A DNA stretch of 64,000 nt, from NCBI GenBank assembly GCA_023450085.1, contig JAEXHI010000002.1:1-64000 (forward strand), in the 5' to 3' direction. How positions within the stretch are numbered: position 1 is the first letter of the stretch; every line of letters starts with the position of its first letter. A model generated the notes under the pieces. The model did no database searches. It saw nothing but the letters and a program-made list of their open reading frames with translations, and was not told where the DNA came from. A program made the translations under genes and the position numbers. The stretch comes from Bacteroidota bacterium (GTDB lineage Bacteria > Bacteroidota > Bacteroidia > Sphingobacteriales > Sphingobacteriaceae). Shown here piece by piece: positions 26,501-35,129 of the stretch.

Positions 26501-29500
26501 ATGAGAAGGGTAGATGTAAATGATTTTGAGGCCCAAAATATTGAGTTCATTGAACTTTGGGTGATGGATCCTTTCATGTACAAGCCAGGTTCGCAGGGTG
26601 GAGATCTGTATTTTAACTTAGGTAATATCTCCGAAGATATTTTGAGAGACGGTCGTAAGTCATTGGAAAATGGATTACCAGCTGATGATGATCCAAGCAA
26701 GTACGATGAGACCATTTGGGGTCGTGTACCTAAATTGCAGCCCGTAGTCCAGGTATTTGATAATGATCCAAATGTGAGGAGAGCACAAGATGTTGGTTTG
26801 GATGGTTTATCTAATGCTAATGAGAGGGCTAAGTTTGCGGCTCAAATCCAACAAATTAAAGCCCAATTGAATCCTGATGCAGCCTTAGCTTTCGAAAATG
26901 ACCCTTCTTCTGATGACTATACTTATTTTAGGGGTGGACAATTAGATCAAGAAAATGCAGGGGTCTTAAAACGTTACATGAATTTCAATGGAGTGGAAGG
27001 TAACTCGAAAACCGCTCAACAATCACAGCAAGAATTGGGATTGGAAAATTCGGCCTCTACTTATTTGCCTGATGGGGAGGATATCAACCGTGATAACAAC
27101 ATGACCCAGTCTGACGAATACTATCAATACAAGATATCTATGCGTCCTGGAGATTTGCAAGTTGGACAAGGTTTTGTAACTGATAAAGTAACTTCTTCGG
27201 TTAAATTAGCTAATGGTCAGACTCAAAATGCCACTTGGTACCAAATCCGTATTCCATTGGCGCAATACGAATCAAAATCAGCTAACATTCAAGATTTCAA
27301 ATCTATCCGCTTTGTAAGGATGTTTATGACCAACTTTGCTGATACTGCAGTATTGAGATTTGCGAAAATCCAATTTGTAAGGGGAGAGTGGAGACAATAT
27401 AACGCTAAAAATGAAAGCGGTAAAGTAATTGCTGATCCAAGCTTGGGAACAAATCCGTCACCAGATAACTCTATCTTAGAATTGGGTACTGTAAACATCG
27501 AAGAAAACGGTCGTAGAGTACCTATTCCTTACGTTGTTCCTCCAGGTATTGAAAGAGAAAGAGATTTTAGTAACTATAGAGGAGATACTCGTCAAAATGA
27601 GCAATCGCTTTCTATGATCGTTAAGGATTTGAGGGACGGTTATGGTAGAGCTGCATTTAAAACCGCTATCAATGACTTTAGGTCATACAAGAAATTGGAA
27701 ATGTACATCCACTTGGAAGGTGATGGCATCAATAGTTTACAAGATAATGATCTGAGTGCGTTTTTAAGAATAGGAACTGATAACGACGATAACTATTACG
27801 AATACAATAAACCGCTAAGAGTAACGCAACCAGGTACCAGTGATGCTTATGCCATTTGGCCAGAAGAAAATAAGATGATCATCCAGCTGGAGCTTTTCCA
27901 AAAAGCAAAAATTGCCCGTAACAATGCCCGTTTAGGAAATGCACCATGGCCTATTAATGTGCCATTTAGATATACCGATGGTAAGAATACCATTATTGTA
28001 AAAGGTCAGCCAGACATGAGTAAGGTACGTGTGTATATGCTGGGATTGAAAAATCCTTTGCGAACTGGACCAGATGCCTCTCTTAATGATGATGGTTTAT
28101 CTAAATATGCACAGGCTTGGTTTAACGAGTTACGATTAACTGAGTTTGATGAACGTGGAGGTTGGGCCGCTACCGCAAGGATGAGTGCCAAGCTTGCCGA
28201 TTTTGCTGATGTGAACATTTCAGGAACTAAATCAACGGTAGGTTTTGGTTCTATTGATAGTAAAGTGAGTCAACGTAGCAGGTCAGATAATATGGCTTTC
28301 GACATCTCGTCGAACATGGAATTAGGTAAATTTCTACCACAAAAAAGTGGGGTGAAAATCCCAATGTTTGTGAGCTACTCTAAACAAGTTGCAACGCCTC
28401 AGTTCGACCCGCGTACACCTGATATTGAGCTTTCAAAAGCTTTAGACAATTCTACTAAGGCCCAAAGAGATTCGATATTGAACTTTGCGCAAGATTATAC
28501 TACTAGAAGTAGTTTAGCTTTTACCAATGTACGTAAGGAACGGGTAAAAGAAGATGCAAAAGTGAGGTTGTGGGATATTGAGAATTTCAATGTTTCCTAT
28601 GCGCAAACTAAAATGTCGCATCGTGACTTTATCAATGAAACAACTATTCAGAACACCTATAAAGCGTCCTTAGCTTATAACTATAGCTATAACTCTAAAA
28701 GCTATCAACCATTTGATAAGTTGATCAAGTCTAACACTTTGAAGTTGTTGAAGGATTTTAACTTCTCATTGTTGCCAAACTCTATCAATTTTAGGATAGA
28801 TTTTGATCGCTTCTATTCAGAGAATACCTTAAGGAATAATGATCCTAACAACTACATTCCTATCAATACTACGTTTAATAAAAATTTCTTGGTAACAAGA
28901 GTGTACGGTATTGCATGGGATTTGACTAAGTCGTTAAGTCTGGATTTTGATGCGACCAACTATTCGATTATTGATGAGCCAGAAGGTCGTATTGAAGGAT
29001 TGAAGAGGGAAATTCTTTGGAATAATATCAAAGGATTAGGCCGTACTACAGATTATAACCATAGCCTTAACGTAAGATACAACTGGCCAATTGCCAAAAT
29101 ACCAGGTTTAGACTGGATCAGTTTAGCCACTACTTATGGTACTACATTCACATGGCAAACAGAGGCCTTGTCTACCTTGAATGATCCTACGATCAATTTA
29201 GGTAACACGATCCAAAACTCACGAACGATACAGGTAAACCCTACCTTGAACATGATTTCTCTATACAATAAATTTGGCTTTATCAGACGTAGCCTAAATA
29301 ATAGAGATACCACTTTCAAAATGTCGAACGTAATGGTAGGCTTGTTAACCAGTATTAAAAATGTTAACGTGGCCTATACCAAAACCCAAGGGATATTTTT
29401 ACCAGGCTATTTGCCAAAAACCAGATTTTTTGGGATTGATGATATGAGTGGGGCACCAGGCTTAGGTTTCGTTTTTGGTAGTCAGAGAGATATTCGTTTA

Positions 29501-30676
29501 ATGGCAGTGAATAATGGCTGGATCACTACAGATGATAGCCAAATGCAGTTGTATGTAAATACGCTTCGTGAAGATTTCCAATTAACCAGTACCATTGAGC
29601 CTATCCGTGATTTAAAGATTACCTTACTAGCGAGTAAAAATAGGACCTTGAATTACTCTACTAACTTTAAATACGATATTAATTCTAGAGCATTTGCCAA
29701 CCAGAGTCCAAATACTACAGGTGATTACAGCATTTCTACCATTTCTATAGGAACGGCATTTAAGGATAAAAGCGGTGCTGTTTTGTCAAGTGTGTTCAAT
29801 GATTTCATGAACAACAGATCAGTAATCTCACGTCGTTTAGGGGCATTGAATCCTAATTCAATTGGTACAACCAATGGTTTTGCCAATGGTTACGATAAAC
29901 GTTCGCAAGATGTAGTTGTATTAGCTTTCCTTGCCGCTTACACAGGTAAAGATCCTAATTCATCTAGTTTGAACAGTTTGCCGAAAATACCGTTGCCAAA
30001 CTGGAGATTAACTTACTCAGGACTTACCAAGTATCCTTTCATTGCAGATCGTTTCTCTGAATTAAGTTTAAGACATGGCTATCGTTCTACTTATAGCATT
30101 AATGGTTTTAATAGCTTATTGAAGTACGAAGAATCAAACGGAGCGGTAAGTAGCACAGATGTAAACGGAAACTTCTTGCCTTTCTACCAGTTCTCACAAG
30201 TAACCATCTCTGAGCAATTTGCGCCGTTGATTGGTTTTGATACCCGTTTGAAAAATAACATGACCCTTAATTTCGAGATTAATAAAACGAGGTTGTTAGG
30301 TTTAAGTTTGGCAAATAGCCAGTTGGCCCACCTTTCTGAAAACAATATCGTTTTTGGATTGGGTTATCGAACTACTAAATTCAGGTTCCCTTTTGGTTTG
30401 TTTAAGCAAATGAAAATGGATAACAACATGGACTTCAAACTAGATGTATCAGTAAGAGATAACAAGACCGTGATTTATCGTGCGGATATTACCGAAGCAG
30501 AAGTGTCGTCGGGGGCTAAGAATATTACCTTACGTCCAAGTGTAGATTATGTACTGAACCAACGTTTCAATGTAAGGGTATTTTATGATTCGAATATCAC
30601 TAAACCATACACCTCACAATCGTTCAATACTTCGTTTAGTAACTTCGGATTTAGCCTCAGGGTAACCTTAAATTAA
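23504..30676 (+). CDS. sprA: SprA, outer-membrane translocon of the type IX secretion system
   Basis: Giant outer-membrane protein of 2390 residues, the size expected for SprA/Sov, whose beta-barrel forms the T9SS export channel. It has an N-terminal signal peptide (LAYFVLLVGLCIGKTAFSQ). Long beta-rich repeats follow throughout, with family segments such as GGSKGGTSFIDDFEASRS and WFNELRLTEFDERGGWA. The protein ends in an aromatic beta strand (FSNFGFSLRVTLN). The start is TTG at 23504, ten bases after ruvA. No CTD-bearing cargo protein is recognised nearby. Other T9SS genes are outside the window. It is intact, with no frameshift. Confidence 0.95.
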   Translation: MKDKLAYFVLLVGLCIGKTAFSQVNNGGSRVDSAKNTFNPKEKQWMGLRNYSNPFYKLPENVKREVSYDAASNRYIISERIGDKLYTPPQYLTVEQYLRLVNSEIKRENWRLFSNQEIDDIRKTGIIPEVKINSRVFEKIFGGTTIDIQPSGEAELTFLGRVNKNENPLFNERQRVQSNFDFTQRIQMDVVGNIGTKMKIKMNYNTEAQFDFENQIKLDYTGGPDDIIKKIEAGNVSLPLNTSLITGTQALFGIKTQLQFGKLALTTVFTQQKSQSKQIEISNGAQQSEFRVSGSDYEANKHYFLAQYFRDQYNKSLKTAPVVRSGINITRIEVWVTNKTGNTTDSRDVIGFMDLGEYAPYNPSFTRTSAPNDSLPSAFSNSTFPPHTNNLLTTIPTDARSSSSASLSTFFASTGATDNYAKITYGRKLTDREFTLQPQLGYISLNTQLNTDELLAVAYRYTKDGKEYQVGEFAADIPFDQATPNVLFAKLLKNETTKPNLPIWNLMMKNIYNIGGYQISSQNFKLDLFRLDETSGVERAVITEGANTTNKIWLQAVGLDRLNPQKEAKPDGVFDFEAQSNPFASSQSNLGTTNNPNFGTGGSATSLLNTNSGYVTIDPQYGRIIFPVIEPFGKDLASQFLTTEQNLITKYTFPQLYSATKADAQQLSPDKDRYLIKGHYQSEISSEFSLNAINVPEGSVKVFMGSIPLIEGNDYTVDYMSGRVKILNTALLSSGQSIRISTENNELFGLQQRSLFGVRGDYRVNNKLNIGGTFMNLTERPITPKVNFGEEPISNSIWGMDVNYTSSSRFLTKMIDKLPLISTKEKSNISFYGEFAQLIPGHPSALNMGGSKGGTSFIDDFEASRSVIDLKSAISWQISGTPQMFPEGAPGLPPSLEYGYNRAKLAFYNIDPVFYNRGGAGQIPDNIKNNKNEMSNHYVREVLETEVFPFKQISTGQPITLQTLDLAYYPMLRGPYNYVTNGFNPNGTLQNPRNRWGGIMRRVDVNDFEAQNIEFIELWVMDPFMYKPGSQGGDLYFNLGNISEDILRDGRKSLENGLPADDDPSKYDETIWGRVPKLQPVVQVFDNDPNVRRAQDVGLDGLSNANERAKFAAQIQQIKAQLNPDAALAFENDPSSDDYTYFRGGQLDQENAGVLKRYMNFNGVEGNSKTAQQSQQELGLENSASTYLPDGEDINRDNNMTQSDEYYQYKISMRPGDLQVGQGFVTDKVTSSVKLANGQTQNATWYQIRIPLAQYESKSANIQDFKSIRFVRMFMTNFADTAVLRFAKIQFVRGEWRQYNAKNESGKVIADPSLGTNPSPDNSILELGTVNIEENGRRVPIPYVVPPGIERERDFSNYRGDTRQNEQSLSMIVKDLRDGYGRAAFKTAINDFRSYKKLEMYIHLEGDGINSLQDNDLSAFLRIGTDNDDNYYEYNKPLRVTQPGTSDAYAIWPEENKMIIQLELFQKAKIARNNARLGNAPWPINVPFRYTDGKNTIIVKGQPDMSKVRVYMLGLKNPLRTGPDASLNDDGLSKYAQAWFNELRLTEFDERGGWAATARMSAKLADFADVNISGTKSTVGFGSIDSKVSQRSRSDNMAFDISSNMELGKFLPQKSGVKIPMFVSYSKQVATPQFDPRTPDIELSKALDNSTKAQRDSILNFAQDYTTRSSLAFTNVRKERVKEDAKVRLWDIENFNVSYAQTKMSHRDFINETTIQNTYKASLAYNYSYNSKSYQPFDKLIKSNTLKLLKDFNFSLLPNSINFRIDFDRFYSENTLRNNDPNNYIPINTTFNKNFLVTRVYGIAWDLTKSLSLDFDATNYSIIDEPEGRIEGLKREILWNNIKGLGRTTDYNHSLNVRYNWPIAKIPGLDWISLATTYGTTFTWQTEALSTLNDPTINLGNTIQNSRTIQVNPTLNMISLYNKFGFIRRSLNNRDTTFKMSNVMVGLLTSIKNVNVAYTKTQGIFLPGYLPKTRFFGIDDMSGAPGLGFVFGSQRDIRLMAVNNGWITTDDSQMQLYVNTLREDFQLTSTIEPIRDLKITLLASKNRTLNYSTNFKYDINSRAFANQSPNTTGDYSISTISIGTAFKDKSGAVLSSVFNDFMNNRSVISRRLGALNPNSIGTTNGFANGYDKRSQDVVVLAFLAAYTGKDPNSSSLNSLPKIPLPNWRLTYSGLTKYPFIADRFSELSLRHGYRSTYSINGFNSLLKYEESNGAVSSTDVNGNFLPFYQFSQVTISEQFAPLIGFDTRLKNNMTLNFEINKTRLLGLSLANSQLAHLSENNIVFGLGYRTTKFRFPFGLFKQMKMDNNMDFKLDVSVRDNKTVIYRADITEAEVSSGAKNITLRPSVDYVLNQRFNVRVFYDSNITKPYTSQSFNTSFSNFGFSLRVTLN

Positions 30677-30683
30677 AAGTAGA

Positions 30684-30712
30684 TTGGCAATAGCATAATT
30701 TCATTACCTTTG
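30684..30712 (+). promoter_or_regulatory. Promoter of gcvH
   Basis: TTGG (30684-30687), then TACCTTTG (30705-30712), with a predicted leader of about 40 bases before ATG 30759. Confidence 0.7.
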
Positions 30713-30758
30713 CGGGGTACAGATATTAATCTAAAACAAACTTAATAAAAACATAAAA

Positions 30759-31139
30759 ATGAACTTTCCATCAGAACTAAAGTACACTAAAGATCACGAA
30801 TGGGTATCAGTGTCAGGAAATGAAGCTACTATTGGCATCACAGATTTCGCTCAACGCGAGCTAGGAGATATCGTTTATATCGATATCAATACTATCGGCT
30901 CTGAAGTAGCAAAAGAAGAAGTGTTTGGTACTGTAGAAGCTGTTAAAACCGTTTCTGATCTTTTCATGCCTGTAACTGGAACAGTAAGTGAATTTAACTC
31001 GGCATTAAACGACAATCCAGAGTTGGTAAACTCTGATCCATATGGCGAAGGCTGGATGGTTAAAGTTACTTTGGCTGATGCAAGCGAAGTAGACGGATTG
31101 TTAAGTGCTGACGACTATAAAGCATTAATAGGCGCATAA
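30759..31139 (+). CDS. gcvH: Glycine cleavage system H protein
   Basis: Lipoyl carrier of the glycine cleavage complex, 126 residues. It shuttles the aminomethyl group between GcvP and GcvT. The lipoylated lysine is K63 in FGTVEAVKTVSDL. The YTKDHEWVSV start and the NDNPELVNSDPYGEGWMVKV stretch are diagnostic. It has its own consensus promoter, and the VanZ-like gene begins two bases after its stop codon. GcvP and GcvT are not in the window. The order sprA-gcvH-vanZ recurs in Bacteroidota. Confidence 0.96.
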   Translation: MNFPSELKYTKDHEWVSVSGNEATIGITDFAQRELGDIVYIDINTIGSEVAKEEVFGTVEAVKTVSDLFMPVTGTVSEFNSALNDNPELVNSDPYGEGWMVKVTLADASEVDGLLSADDYKALIGA

Positions 31140-31140
31140 T

Positions 31141-31590
31141 ATGGCCAAATTCAAAGCACTAAAATATCAACGTTGGGCCATATTGTGGACCATCATTATT
31201 TTAGTGCTTTGTAACATTGATCTTTCCAGTGGCCAAAGTTCTGGTTTTTTCTTTACAGGCTTTGATAAGTTGGCGCATTTAGGTTTTTTTTATGTGCTCA
31301 CCATCCTGCTTTTTTACGGAAAGATAAAATATCAACATAACTATAGTTTTCGCTCGCTAACCATATTTAAAATTATCTTAATCTCGGCAGCCATTGGCGG
31401 AGGAATAGAATTGCTTCAATGGAAAGTTTTTACCTATCGCTCGGCGGAGTGGTGGGACTTTGCCTGCGACATGATTGGCTGCTTAATGGGGGTATTTAGT
31501 TACGTGCTTTTGCACTTGTCAAACTACAATGAGACCATCATACGCAGCAATGACGTATTCAACAAGACAGATGAATTTGGAAACGCATGA
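31141..31590 (+). CDS. VanZ-like membrane protein
   Basis: Small integral membrane protein of 149 residues with about four hydrophobic helices (about 12-28, 38-60, 72-90, 112-130). The GFDKLAHLGFFYVLTILLFYG and ELLQWKVFTYRSAEWWDFACDMIGCLMG segments are typical of VanZ/teicoplanin-resistance-like proteins, whose biochemical role is not settled. It follows gcvH after one base. The ATG of a possible longer form of the next small ORF overlaps its stop (ATGA), indicating coupling. Confidence 0.85.
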   Translation: MAKFKALKYQRWAILWTIIILVLCNIDLSSGQSSGFFFTGFDKLAHLGFFYVLTILLFYGKIKYQHNYSFRSLTIFKIILISAAIGGGIELLQWKVFTYRSAEWWDFACDMIGCLMGVFSYVLLHLSNYNETIIRSNDVFNKTDEFGNA

Positions 31591-31625
31591 TAGCTTCATC
31601 ACAAAAATTGAAAAATTATAGACTG

Positions 31626-31748
31626 ATGAAAACAAGGTTTAATCTGATTTTATTTTTTTTTCTGTTTTTAGTGCTTCAATCATGTAGCATCTTTAAACCA
31701 AGTTGCAAGTGCCCAAAAATCCCTCATTCACGTCATAGGAGCATGTAA
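31626..31748 (+). CDS. Predicted 40-residue lipoprotein
   Basis: Short ORF: MKTRFNLILFFFLFLVLQSC is a signal sequence with lipobox VLQSC (C20), followed by a 20-residue mature part SIFKPSCKCPKIPHSRHRSM carrying a CKC pair and a His/Arg-rich tail. In the same frame an ATG at 31587 overlaps the stop of the VanZ-like gene (ATGA) and would add 13 residues. Either start keeps the lipobox. No known family is recognised. The clear lipoprotein signal and coupling make it likely to be real. Confidence 0.6.
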   Translation: MKTRFNLILFFFLFLVLQSCSIFKPSCKCPKIPHSRHRSM

Positions 31749-31914
31749 TTTAAAATTAGCCTCCTTATAGCCCAACCCCAATTTCCGTATTTGTAACGAT
31801 AAAGTTAGTTGTATTTAAAATGTTACTGCGTTTTTAACATTTCTTAACAAACCTTTGAGGCTTTCAAAAGTCTGATTAGGTAATTTCAATAAAATAATTT
31901 TTTAGAACATACAA

Positions 31915-34713
31915 ATGAACAAACATTTACAAAGAGCTTTATTTATAGCCCTACTTTTGTTGGGTAATATCACTTTTGCACAAGCACAAGGAGTTGTGAG
32001 TGGAAAAGTGTTAAATGAAAAAGACAAGAAACCAATAGATTACGCTTCCATTGCGATCAAAAGATTGGCTGCCGATTCTGCCGTGGTTGGTTCTACCACA
32101 ACAAGTACCAATGGTACTTTCTCCGTAAATAATATTGCTGCAGGCAAATACAGGTTATATGTAGTATTTCTTGGATTAAAAACCATTAACAAGGATTTTG
32201 AACTTACTGCTGCAAAACCAAGCATCAATTTTGGTGAATTGTTAATGGAGGATATAGGAGTAACCCTAAAAGGAGTAGAGATCAAAGGAGAAACACCACC
32301 TGTAGTGGTTAAAAAAGATACTTTGGAGATCAGTGCTTCTACCTTGAAGGTTAAAGAAAACTCAGTGGTTGAAGATCTATTGAAAAAAGTTCCAGGCGTT
32401 GATGTAGCTAAAGATGGTACGGTAACTACACAAGGTGAAACCATTAAGAGAGTACGTGTAGATGGTAAGGACTTTATGGGGAACGACCCTTTGTTGGCAA
32501 CCAGAAACTTGCCGGCTGATATGGTGGACAAAATCCAGATTATCGACGATATGTCGGAGCAATCTAAATTCTCTGGTGTAGATGATGGTAACCGTGAAAA
32601 AATCTTAAATATCGTTACCAAAAACGGAATTAAGAATAAAGGCTACATGGGTAACAGCACTGCGGGTTACGGTACTGATGATCGTTATGATGTAAATATC
32701 AACCTGAACCGTTTTGATAACGCACAACGCATTTCCTTAATAGGTCAGTTTAATAACGTGAACAAGCAAAACTTTGGTGGCGGTATTGGCGGTGGCGGCG
32801 GTGGTCGTGGTATGATGTTTGGCGGCGGCGGTGGTGGTCAGCAACAACAAGGTATTACTACCACTAATGCAGCAGGTATTGACTTTGCCGATACTTACGA
32901 TGATGGAACTCAATTTACCGGAAGTTACTTCTTTAATAAAACCTCATTGTTTAATACTGGTTTTACCAACTCACAGAATTTTATTGGCAATAACACAGTA
33001 ACCAATAATAGTAATTTAGAGAGCACTACTCAACGTTTGAACCATCGTTTGAACTTTATGGTGGATACTAAATTAGACTCTGCAACTTCCATCAGAATTC
33101 AACCAAATATTTCTTATACAGATAACTCAGGCAATAGCATGACGAATTATGTAAGGAATAACTTGGCAGGTAATGCAGTAGGATCTCAAAATCTAATCAC
33201 TGGGTCAAAAAGTCCAGTTGTTAGCAATAACTTATTGCTTCGAAGAAAATTCCTTCGTCGCGGTCGTACGCTATCGTTAAATGTAAGTACAAATATCAAT
33301 GATAGTGATGCGGATACCTATAACAAAAATCCAGAAACATTAGCGTTGCCTGGAGGAGGAACTACAGTTAGAAATCTTGATCAGTTAAATGACAACAATG
33401 TAAATTCATTTAGCAATACAGCTAGATTAGTTTATACAGAGCCGTTGTCTAAAACTTTAAGTTTAGAATTTAATTTGCAAAACGGTTATATCCATGATAA
33501 CAGGAAACGTAATCTTTATAATTTTAACACCGTAACCCAACAGTATGATGTATTGGTTGCAAACCCAGATTACAGCAACGAATTTGAAAATACTACTTGG
33601 ACAAATGCTTTAGGTTTTAGCTTAAATAAAAACGAGAAAAAATACAACTGGAATATCGGTGTAGCTGGTCAGTTAACTAATCGTACCAACGACAATTTAA
33701 CTACCGGAAGTTCTTTTAAAAGAGATTTTTTTAACATTACCCCTACAGCTCAGTTTAGATATAACTTCAGTAATTCTAAACGTTTAAACATCAGGTACGA
33801 CGGTAGAACTAATCAACCAAGTATTGATCAGATTCAGCCAGTATTGGATAATACCAACACTTTGACTATTCCTAAAGGAAATCCTGATTTGAAACCTTCG
33901 TTTTCAAATAATTTAAGGATTTTTTATAACAACTTTGACTTTGCGAGCTATCGTACCTTGTTCTTAGGAGCTTTCATTACACAAACTTTCAATGATTTTG
34001 GTAATGCTCAAAGGGAGATTACTTCAGGAGATAATATCGGTAAGATCGAAAATCGTTACGTAAATGTTGATGGTAACTACAACATCAATGTCTTTGGAAA
34101 TTTAGGCTTGCCAATTATTAAAGGAAATAAACTAAACCTACAAATTGATGGAGGGGTATCAAATAGCAAGGGGACTAACTTAACTGCAGATGGAAGCAAG
34201 AATGTAACCAGAAACTTTGGAGTAAGAAATGGTTATAAATTAGTGACCAACATGGATAAGTTTGACTTAATTGCTGGTGTTTCTGGAAGATGGGATCATG
34301 GAACCTATACCATTGGTCAAACAACCAATTTCTACACTTTATCACCTAATATTGATATTAGCTATGTGTTTCCTGGCAACATCCGCTTACAAACAGATGT
34401 GACTTATAACAGTCTTACAGGAAGAGGAGCAGCTAATGCAGACTATACACAGGTAAATGCTTACATCAGTCGTCAATTCTTTAAAAATAAAGGGACATTT
34501 AAATTGTCTGTAAACGATTTGTTTAATGAAAATACCGGTATTTTACGTACTGCAAGTGCCAACTCTATCGTAGATCAAAACTTTAACGTATTGAAACGTT
34601 ATTTCATGTTCTCATTTACTTATTCATTGAGTAGTATTGCAGGTATGCAAATGCCGGGACAACAAGGAAGAGGTCAAGGCAACTTCAGAATGGGCGGCCC
34701 AGGAAGAAACTAA
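31915..34713 (+). CDS. TonB-receptor-like outer-membrane beta-barrel protein
   Basis: Outer-membrane protein of 932 residues: signal peptide (about 1-24, FAQAQ), a carboxypeptidase-regulatory-like beta-sandwich (about 27-105, VSGKVLNEKDKKPIDYASIAIK), a plug-like region (about 130-215, VEDLLKKVPGVDVAKDGTVTTQGETIKRVRVDGKDF), and an OMP_b-brl_3 barrel to the C-terminus. A Gly-rich low-complexity stretch is near residues 285-312 and a Gln/Gly/Arg-rich tail near 910-932. No SusD partner is adjacent, so glycan uptake is not implied. A TonB-independent or siderophore role is possible. It is followed by a strong terminator. Confidence 0.88.
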   Translation: MNKHLQRALFIALLLLGNITFAQAQGVVSGKVLNEKDKKPIDYASIAIKRLAADSAVVGSTTTSTNGTFSVNNIAAGKYRLYVVFLGLKTINKDFELTAAKPSINFGELLMEDIGVTLKGVEIKGETPPVVVKKDTLEISASTLKVKENSVVEDLLKKVPGVDVAKDGTVTTQGETIKRVRVDGKDFMGNDPLLATRNLPADMVDKIQIIDDMSEQSKFSGVDDGNREKILNIVTKNGIKNKGYMGNSTAGYGTDDRYDVNINLNRFDNAQRISLIGQFNNVNKQNFGGGIGGGGGGRGMMFGGGGGGQQQQGITTTNAAGIDFADTYDDGTQFTGSYFFNKTSLFNTGFTNSQNFIGNNTVTNNSNLESTTQRLNHRLNFMVDTKLDSATSIRIQPNISYTDNSGNSMTNYVRNNLAGNAVGSQNLITGSKSPVVSNNLLLRRKFLRRGRTLSLNVSTNINDSDADTYNKNPETLALPGGGTTVRNLDQLNDNNVNSFSNTARLVYTEPLSKTLSLEFNLQNGYIHDNRKRNLYNFNTVTQQYDVLVANPDYSNEFENTTWTNALGFSLNKNEKKYNWNIGVAGQLTNRTNDNLTTGSSFKRDFFNITPTAQFRYNFSNSKRLNIRYDGRTNQPSIDQIQPVLDNTNTLTIPKGNPDLKPSFSNNLRIFYNNFDFASYRTLFLGAFITQTFNDFGNAQREITSGDNIGKIENRYVNVDGNYNINVFGNLGLPIIKGNKLNLQIDGGVSNSKGTNLTADGSKNVTRNFGVRNGYKLVTNMDKFDLIAGVSGRWDHGTYTIGQTTNFYTLSPNIDISYVFPGNIRLQTDVTYNSLTGRGAANADYTQVNAYISRQFFKNKGTFKLSVNDLFNENTGILRTASANSIVDQNFNVLKRYFMFSFTYSLSSIAGMQMPGQQGRGQGNFRMGGPGRN

Positions 34714-34732
34714 AATAACATATATAAGAAAG

Positions 34733-34762
34733 AAAAGGAGCTTCGTGAGGAGCTCCTTTTTT
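34733..34762 (+). terminator. Terminator of the barrel-protein gene
   Basis: AAAAGGAGCT and AGCTCCTTTT form a 10-bp stem with a 10-base loop and a T-rich tail. Confidence 0.88.
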
Positions 34763-34909
34763 GTTTGTGGAAACTAAGTAAGTATTCTTGCAAGGTTTTA
34801 CGGTTTTGTTACACTGCCTTATTTGGATTTGATATAAATAAGGGCTAACTTGCGGCAGTTTTTTTGGGCACTGAATACGGTTTTTCTTGCTCGTAAATAA
34901 AGATTTTGT

Positions 34910-35125
34910 ATGAAACTTTCGCAATTAAATCCAGGACAAAAAGGTATCATTGTTTCTTTTACTGATGCAGAAATGGCAGTGAAATTAATGGAAATGGGAT
35001 GCCTTCCAGGCGAGGAGGTTGAAGTGGAGCGATGTGCACCACTAGGAGACCCTATCGCGATCCGTGTAGCTGGATACCAACTTTGTTTACGTAAAACCGA
35101 AGCTGCCGTAATTATAATTCAATAG
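34910..35125 (+). CDS. feoA: Ferrous iron transport protein FeoA
   Basis: Small SH3-like cytosolic protein of 71 residues that supports the FeoB ferrous iron permease. The pattern is typical: LSQLNPGQKGIIVSF, LMEMGCLPGEEVEVE and PLGDPIAIRVAGYQLCLRK. The FeoB start codon is only four bases after its stop. No Fur box or riboswitch was recognised in the 150-base upstream stretch. Confidence 0.95.
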   Translation: MKLSQLNPGQKGIIVSFTDAEMAVKLMEMGCLPGEEVEVERCAPLGDPIAIRVAGYQLCLRKTEAAVIIIQ

Positions 35126-35129
35126 TATT

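Noticed and set aside
34763..34909. Riboswitch or Fur box before feoAB
   Set aside because: No recognisable consensus or conserved riboswitch core could be seen.
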